This document shows positions 58,986 to 64,000 of a DNA stretch of 64,000 bases, in pieces (positions within the stretch are counted from its first letter, which is position 1; every line of letters starts with the position of its first letter). The position numbers and the translations under genes are program-made. Source of the stretch: Chamaecyparis obtusa (taxonomy: Eukaryota > Streptophyta > Pinopsida > Cupressales > Cupressaceae); assembly GCA_027943335.1 (NCBI GenBank), contig BSBK01001574.1, positions 77,501 to 141,500 of the forward strand. The letters are read 5' to 3'. A model generated the notes under the pieces. It worked only from the letters and a program-made list of their open reading frames with translations. It searched no databases and was not told where the DNA came from.

Positions 58986-60490
58986 AGCAAATTGGCTATT
59001 TTAATAATTATTTAGTAAATTCTTTGGTATGGATGAACAACTATGCAAGCTACCCAAACTAATACATTATAGGAAAATAATTAAGCTTATGTGAGAACAA
59101 AAGACACACGATATATCGACAGTGTCAATTCTATCAATGTTTCTTCTCTTGATTGTAGTGTGCATTGTGGTGGAGATCCTTCAAAAATGTAAAAAAGTTA
59201 GATAAATAAAAATAATTAATCATCAAAGATAAAAGATAAATCATATCAAATTTAGTCTAAGGATGCCTTTATGAACAACAATTGATGAGAATAAAAACAT
59301 CTTATTAGCCTTTGAATCTCATACCACAGAACTGCCACAAATTCTCATTGGAAAATAGAAATTACTACTAAACATGATCAAAAGAATGATTAGACCTCAA
59401 GAATATATTGAAAGTTTCATTTTCTTGCACTCATGAGAAGAGTATACAAATTAACCCAATTTAATTGAGATGAGTGCACAAATAAAATGATATAAAATAT
59501 AAAGAAGGATTCTTTCGCTCATTCTAATACATTGGACCCTTTAAATACTTTTGTAACTCCAAAAGAGGCTAAATGTTATTGGGTAAATAAAACATTCAAA
59601 TGATAGTGAATTCTTTTTTAAATTCTAAATGTTTCGATTCAAATTGGCCTCCAATGTAGTAGGCCCCTTGGCTTAAATATATTTCTTTTACAAATATAAA
59701 TATACAATCTAAAAATGATAAGTTATCATTAATTAAAAATGACAAAGGCATAGGTCATCTTTACCTCCTAACTCTTACTGCTTGTGCATTTTGAGTGTTG
59801 TGTAGAAACTTGTAAAAAAAATCCTTCTGGTGAAATCGAAATGATACACAAGTCCATCATAAGAACTAAATAGCTCAAATGATTACATCAGAGGAAACAA
59901 AGTGGTAGATTATGAATATTAAAATTGCAATTTCCCTCCATAACATGAAGGTCTTGTTATACCTATAAATTTCTCAAAGTTTTAGCAACAAATGAAAGTC
60001 ATTAGAAAAGCAAACTATGTGAATTTTGTACTACAAATTAGATGTACATTAAAATGGTTCCACTTTTAAACTATTTCTAAACAGTTTTGAATAATTTTTT
60101 ATAATTAATATCCCTAAACATCTTAAACTCATCCTATTCATGAACCTTACAACATATTTTTAAAATAATATTGCATGATTTTTTAAAGTAAAATATCCAC
60201 AATTTTTTAATTTTTAATACGTTATTTTTTTTAATTTAGACAAGCTTAGCCGTTCATTCCGCCAAGAATAATTAATTATGGGTAGTCGGTGAAGGATCAT
60301 GAAAGTCACACTGTCCGTTATATTTTCCCGTCTCATCATCTTCCATTTCCTTTTTATATTCACGAGTTCATTTCATCCGTGGTCGGCGTAATAATTTTAG
60401 CTTCTTAATTTACATTTACTACCAAATTTGAAAACCTTAATTACAGGTTCCCGCCTTCTCTAACCTTTAGCGTCTATTCATTCGCAACCC
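58986..60490. other. AT-rich intergenic DNA
   Basis: No long frames, LTR ends or RNA genes are seen. The last 250 bases (60240-60490) are less AT-rich and are probably the promoter-proximal region of the RING locus. Confidence 0.4.
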
Positions 60491-60507
60491 TTAATTTATT
60501 GGTATGA

Positions 60508-60517
60508 TATATATAAA
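60508..60517 (+). promoter_or_regulatory. TATA box of the RING locus
   Basis: TATATATAAA lies 74 bases upstream of the ATG at 60591. That suggests a transcript start around 60540-60550, making the upstream ATG at 60504 (which overlaps the TATA box) an unlikely start. Confidence 0.7.
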
Positions 60518-60590
60518 GGAGCATGAGATCAATCACCCATTACTTATACCCAATTATTTGAAGGTTCAAATCCATAAAGCAGTTAAGAAA

Positions 60591-61070
60591 ATGGCAGAGC
60601 AAGGAGAAGCAGATCAGATCGTTAATAATGAAGCAGGAGATGCTCTCAGGCGTCGTTTAGCAAACATATATCATCGAGCTTGTGAATTGGAAAGTGAAAT
60701 TAATAGACAAAAAACTGCTTACGAAGTAGACCCCGATAATCGAGCTGATAACTTCGCATATCATCTTAAAGCCAGTCGAAGGGTTTTAGAATCACTGGAG
60801 CAGGACTTTTTCACTTGCGCTGAAGACCTTGATGACTGTCCTCTACCGCATATGGTCGAAAAACTTTTGTTTCGAGTGCTAGAAGAATCGATTTGGAAAA
60901 GCTGGTTAAACGATCTGAAAGAAAGAGGGGAGAGACACTCGATGCTGAGAGAGGCAATAAAAGTGCGAGAAGGCCGGCCTGTCCTAAAAATTACTGAGAA
61001 TCATCTTAACGAAAATGTTGAATGTGCGCGTTGTACATCTAATAGTTTTGAAATCGCAGAAGAGACATGA
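60591..61070 (+). pseudogene. RING-type gene, unit 1: coiled coil plus truncated RING
   Basis: The ATG at 60591 (AAAATGGCA context) follows the TATA box. A charged helical N-terminal region (RACELESEINRQKTAYEVD..., ...RRVLESLEQDFF...) leads to a RING start, CARCTSNSFEIAEET, then TGA (61068-61070). Beyond the stop the frame continues HLPCNEGHIFHKLCIERWYK, the next RING half, but then runs straight into the helix of unit 2 with no CPIC pair. Unit 1 therefore never had a complete RING in this arrangement. The 160-residue product would lack ubiquitin-ligase activity. It is most likely a decayed first copy of a tandem duplication, though a truncated regulator cannot be excluded. Confidence 0.6.
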
Positions 61071-61163
61071 CATTTACCTTGCAATGAGGGCCACATATTT
61101 CACAAGTTATGCATTGAACGTTGGTACAAATCGATTGCCGACATAAACGATCAAGCTTGTGAT

Positions 61164-61766
61164 ATGAGAAGTGAAATTATTAGAGAAAAAACTGCCTACG
61201 AGGCAGACCTCGATAACCAAGTTGATAACTTCGCATATAAACTTAAAATGTTTCAGCAAGTTCTCGAATATTTACTGGACAAGTTCTACGAATTCGAATC
61301 CGACATTAATTACTATCTATGCGGATATCCCAGCCATGAATGCAAAAGATACCGTGATCCACTGGAAAGGGTCAATCTTATTTTAGCTGAATTAATAGAT
61401 TTGATTTGGGGATGCTGCTCACACGATATGACAGAAAGAGTGGAGAGACAGATGGAGAGAGAGATAATACAAGTGGTAGAAGGCCTCCCAGCCGTGAAAA
61501 ATAGTGAGAATCATATCAATGAAGATGATGTATGTGCGATTTGTTTATCTGATCCTGAAGTTGCAGAAGAGCAATGTCATTTGCGCTGCAATGAAGGCCA
61601 CAGATTTCACAGGAATTGCATTGAACAATGGTTAAATAAGAAAAATCAATGCCCCATCTGCAGGGCGCCAGCATATCGGCCAAAATTTTATTTTTATCCT
61701 GCTATCATTGATAAACTTGAGACGATGGAAAGGACGCTTCGATTGCATGATAGTCTAGATTTTTAG
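61164..61766 (+). CDS. RING-H2 finger protein, unit 2 (probable E3 ubiquitin ligase)
   Basis: 200 residues. The N-terminal half is helical and repeats that of unit 1 (SEIIREKTAYEADLDNQ..., NFAYKLKMFQQVLEYLLDKF). The C-terminal half has a complete RING-H2: CAIC, then C...H..H..C in RCNEGHRFHRNCIEQW and finally CPIC, at about residues 130-172. RING-H2 domains bind two zinc ions and recruit ubiquitin-charged E2 enzymes; the helical part probably binds a partner or self-associates. The frame is the same as unit 1 and open back to its TGA. If unit 2 is translated, it must start internally at 61164 or from a transcript with a different start. No separate TATA box was seen. No intron signals are needed. 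AATAAA at 61800 follows the stop. Confidence 0.6.
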   Translation: MRSEIIREKTAYEADLDNQVDNFAYKLKMFQQVLEYLLDKFYEFESDINYYLCGYPSHECKRYRDPLERVNLILAELIDLIWGCCSHDMTERVERQMEREIIQVVEGLPAVKNSENHINEDDVCAICLSDPEVAEEQCHLRCNEGHRFHRNCIEQWLNKKNQCPICRAPAYRPKFYFYPAIIDKLETMERTLRLHDSLDF

Positions 61767-61799
61767 GATAATTCGTGTGGGAGTTAATTCAGAAACATA

Positions 61800-61809
61800 A
61801 ATAAATAAA
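61800..61809 (+). terminator. Polyadenylation signals after the RING gene
   Basis: Overlapping AATAAA motifs (61800-61805 and 61804-61809) lie 34 bases after the stop codon. Confidence 0.55.
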
Positions 61810-61915
61810 TAATGTCTTTCGTGAAACTAATATGTAGAGAGCCCAATAACTACCATTAGAAGCTTCTCCGCCGTCCATCTTGCAGAAAGGGACACAAAAT
61901 GTCTCTCCTGTATAA

Positions 61916-62215
61916 TTAATCTGGCTTCAGAGGAACATCCCCGCCTCTCTGTAGCCGAGTGGGTAAGCATAGAGGATTAAATCTTGCTATTTTACCAGAA
62001 AAAAAGAAATATAAATATAAAAAAAAGGAAACTTTTGAAAGAGCACCTTCGTTTTGGGTAACTAGGGTTATTTGCCCCCCAGAAATGGCAGATGCCACTC
62101 TTTTTCTCATTACGAAGAGACAAATAACTACAACCAGAATCAGGCCTCCCACAGCCCCAGGACTATGGGTAAGGTTGAGGATTTTCCTGCAGAATAGATC
62201 TTCTTTATTACTCAT
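61916..62215 (-). CDS. Possible small membrane ORF, weak
   Basis: A 99-residue frame with one hydrophobic stretch, GAVGGLILVVVICLFVM, followed by RKR, resembling a single membrane span with a positive inside flank. No homologue is recognised. The second half is compromised by A/T-rich low-complexity sequence that looks like an intron or UTR. It could be an exon of a gene on the - strand or chance. Confidence 0.15.
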   Translation of the reverse strand: MSNKEDLFCRKILNLTHSPGAVGGLILVVVICLFVMRKRVASAISGGQITLVTQNEGALSKVSFFLYLYFFFSGKIARFNPLCLPTRLQRGGDVPLKPD

Positions 62216-64000
62216 TGGAACTGTGACACTAGGGATCCCCGTGAAACCCTAGCACACATTCAGGAATATAACATAAGACAAATGATTCTTCCATAATCTT
62301 TGATAGCGCCTGAGAAGTTTTAATTAGATACGTTACTAGAACTATGGGCTTCTTTGATGTACTCAATAGAAAGAAAGAAATAATAATGGAATCACGCTTC
62401 ATCTTCTTCCTTACTGTTAATTGGTAGGTCTTCTGCATTTACATCGGAATTCAATCTGCAAGGCCTCAAACACAAGATCATAACTTTTTTTTAACTTCTT
62501 ATGGTGGATTTGCCGAGACGCCTGTGGTTTTCATTCACTTAGACCAAAACTCTTGTGTCGGTGAAGGCCTGAAGATGATGGATGATGGTAGATGTAGGCA
62601 GTAATGAATTTCCATGGGCTAATCGCTCAACCCGTAGAGACCCGACCTGTTCCTGCTTAACTTTTAATCTACTGACTTTTTGTTCTACGTGCCTCCACAG
62701 GATTGGGCACGGTTTTTTCGAGGGCCGTACACTTCCAACGCATAACAAGCGCGCGTTGATTGAAGTCAGAACCACGCGTTTAAATCTAACGCAACCATCC
62801 TTTTTCACGTGGTGATTACATAATCAAGTTGTATTACAATATTAATATGATATTTTAATAATGCATATCAAGATAAAATTGAATATACATTTAAAAAATT
62901 GTAAATTTGTTGGGTATGTTATATGGATATTTTAAATTGATTTGTTTAAAAGGTGATCATTAAATACCATCTGAAATGTAGATAGAAATAAATGTGTATA
63001 ATTAATTTTAAAAATAATATTTTAATATTAAAAGACTCATATAATTAATTTCAAAATAGGATTCGTTATTAATTTTAAAAATAATGTTTTAAATATTCAA
63101 AGACTTATATAAACTATAAACATTCATAATAAATATTAAAGGGATCTTTTCAATTTTGGGGGGGGGGTCAATGTCTCATATTATAGTATGTTATCTATTA
63201 TCCCAATTTGTTAATTTCTCTTAAGAACATGATTGATATTTTACATGAAGAATAGAGGAAAATCTTGTTATTATTATTAGCACGTTTACACTTTGTACAC
63301 CAACTACCCTTGACAATACATCCTCCTATTGATTATTTAATTTGGTGTATAAAAAATTGAAATATTTGAAAGGGACAAACGGATGAAGATGTCCAGGGTG
63401 CTTCCTGAATGATTGTTGCGGCTTCTTGTTTCTAGATAATTTTGATCGTCTACAAGTATGTCTAACAATATTAAAGTTTGTATATTGTTAAGAGTGTTCA
63501 AAGTATCTATATTTGTGTTAGGTATGAAAATGCTACAAAATGATTTCATATTTGTATGCTTAAGGTCAAATATTAGGCATATTGTCAATAATGCTTTTTA
63601 AAAAAAAATTGATTGACATTTTATATGGTTTTGTATTTATAAATGTAAAATAGATAGGTAGATATTATTTTGATTCAATTAAAGAAATGTGGATAATAGA
63701 AATATATTTATTATATGTAGAAGTACATGAGGTACATAATGGTATTTGATGTTTTTGATTAAATAATGTGAATTTCTAATAAAAACTTTACATTATTTTA
63801 TCTTACTATTTTGAAAAGGCAATATCTCTTCATTAAGAGTGTTTCAAATTCTATATTAATCTTTGTTTTATAGAATTGTACAAACTTAGAACTATAGGTC
63901 AAATTTGCAATCATAAGCACTTTATATATCTATGGAGTTGACAAACTTTCTACTTTCCTCTAGGTAAAATGGTAGTCTTATGTTCTTAAACATCTCAATA
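62216..64000. other. Right-end stretch with no supported gene
   Basis: 62216-62820 is moderately GC-rich with short frames on both strands and a CACGTG core (62809-62814), possibly exon or promoter remnants. From 62820 onward the DNA is very AT-rich, with a 9-base G run at about 63160, and no coding signal or repeat boundary was found. Confidence 0.35.

Noticed and set aside
61068..61070. TGA in the RING region as a possible selenocysteine codon
   Set aside because: Land plants are not known to use selenocysteine, and no insertion element is apparent; a nonsense change is simpler.
61950..61985. tRNA-like string (GTAGCCGAGTGGGTAAG) resembling a tRNA-Leu/Ser D-arm
   Set aside because: No anticodon stem, T-arm or GGTTCGA box follows in register. 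A SINE with an A-box is possible but no B-box, tail or duplication was seen.
62539..62808. 89-codon - strand frame
   Set aside because: No recognised motif, overlaps a + strand frame of similar length, and has no supporting promoter or splice context.
1..64000. CRISPR arrays, bacterial operons, rRNA genes
   Set aside because: No short direct-repeat/spacer arrays, no ribosome-binding-site spaced gene strings and no rRNA-like conserved segments; all repeats found are explained by LTR elements.

Overview
This looks like nuclear DNA of a seed plant with a large, repeat-swollen genome, and a gymnosperm is my best guess. The evidence is the density of old LTR retrotransposons nested up to four deep, their heavy decay, the low GC content and a single compact plant RING-type gene at the right end. 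No bacterial or organellar genes are visible. About 57 kb of the 64 kb is retroelement or sits inside one; the species cannot be told from the sequence alone.

Left block (166-9554): a Ty3/gypsy chromovirus (element A, + strand, 866-bp LTRs, 5-bp duplication ATTTT). Its reverse-transcriptase region is split by a compact 3.0-kb non-autonomous LTR element (element N, - strand, 888-bp LTRs, duplication AGAGT). N shares its LTR start, primer-binding site and leader with the chromovirus family and carries a single unrecognised 299-residue ORF.

Central block (about 10.9-59 kb): an old Ty1/copia element (H, - strand) has been broken into pieces by three independent insertions. (i) An L1-type LINE lies in the RNase H region (11079-13073); it has only ORF1, a poly(A) tail and a 16-bp target duplication. 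(ii) A 7.6-kb copia element B (14826-45060, - strand) lies in the integrase region. B has itself received a 13.5-kb Tat/Ogre-like gypsy element C (18037-31550, + strand, 3-kb LTRs) in its pol and a related solo LTR, D (34712-43793), in its own LTR. D in turn holds a chromovirus E (35674-42054, - strand). (iii) A copia element F (45828-57204, - strand) lacks all of its reverse transcriptase, and its right LTR carries a second-subfamily chromovirus G (50443-56811, + strand). Target duplications were located for A, N, LINE, B, C, D, E, F and G, so the insertion order can be read: H, then B/F/LINE, then C/D/G, then E.

All polyproteins are inactivated, mostly by single stop codons. Where copies can be compared, these fit C-to-T change at CGA, CAG, CAA or TGG codons, as expected of long-methylated repeats. 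The retroelements depend on the usual cycle of tRNA-primed reverse transcription, Gag particle formation and integrase. N is plausibly a parasite of the chromovirus machinery, and F is a deletion derivative that would need help.

Right block (59-64 kb): AT-rich unique-looking DNA with one TATA-driven, apparently intronless RING-H2 locus (60591-61766). The reading frame contains two head-to-tail copies of a coiled-coil plus RING unit. The first RING is truncated and followed by a stop; the second is intact.
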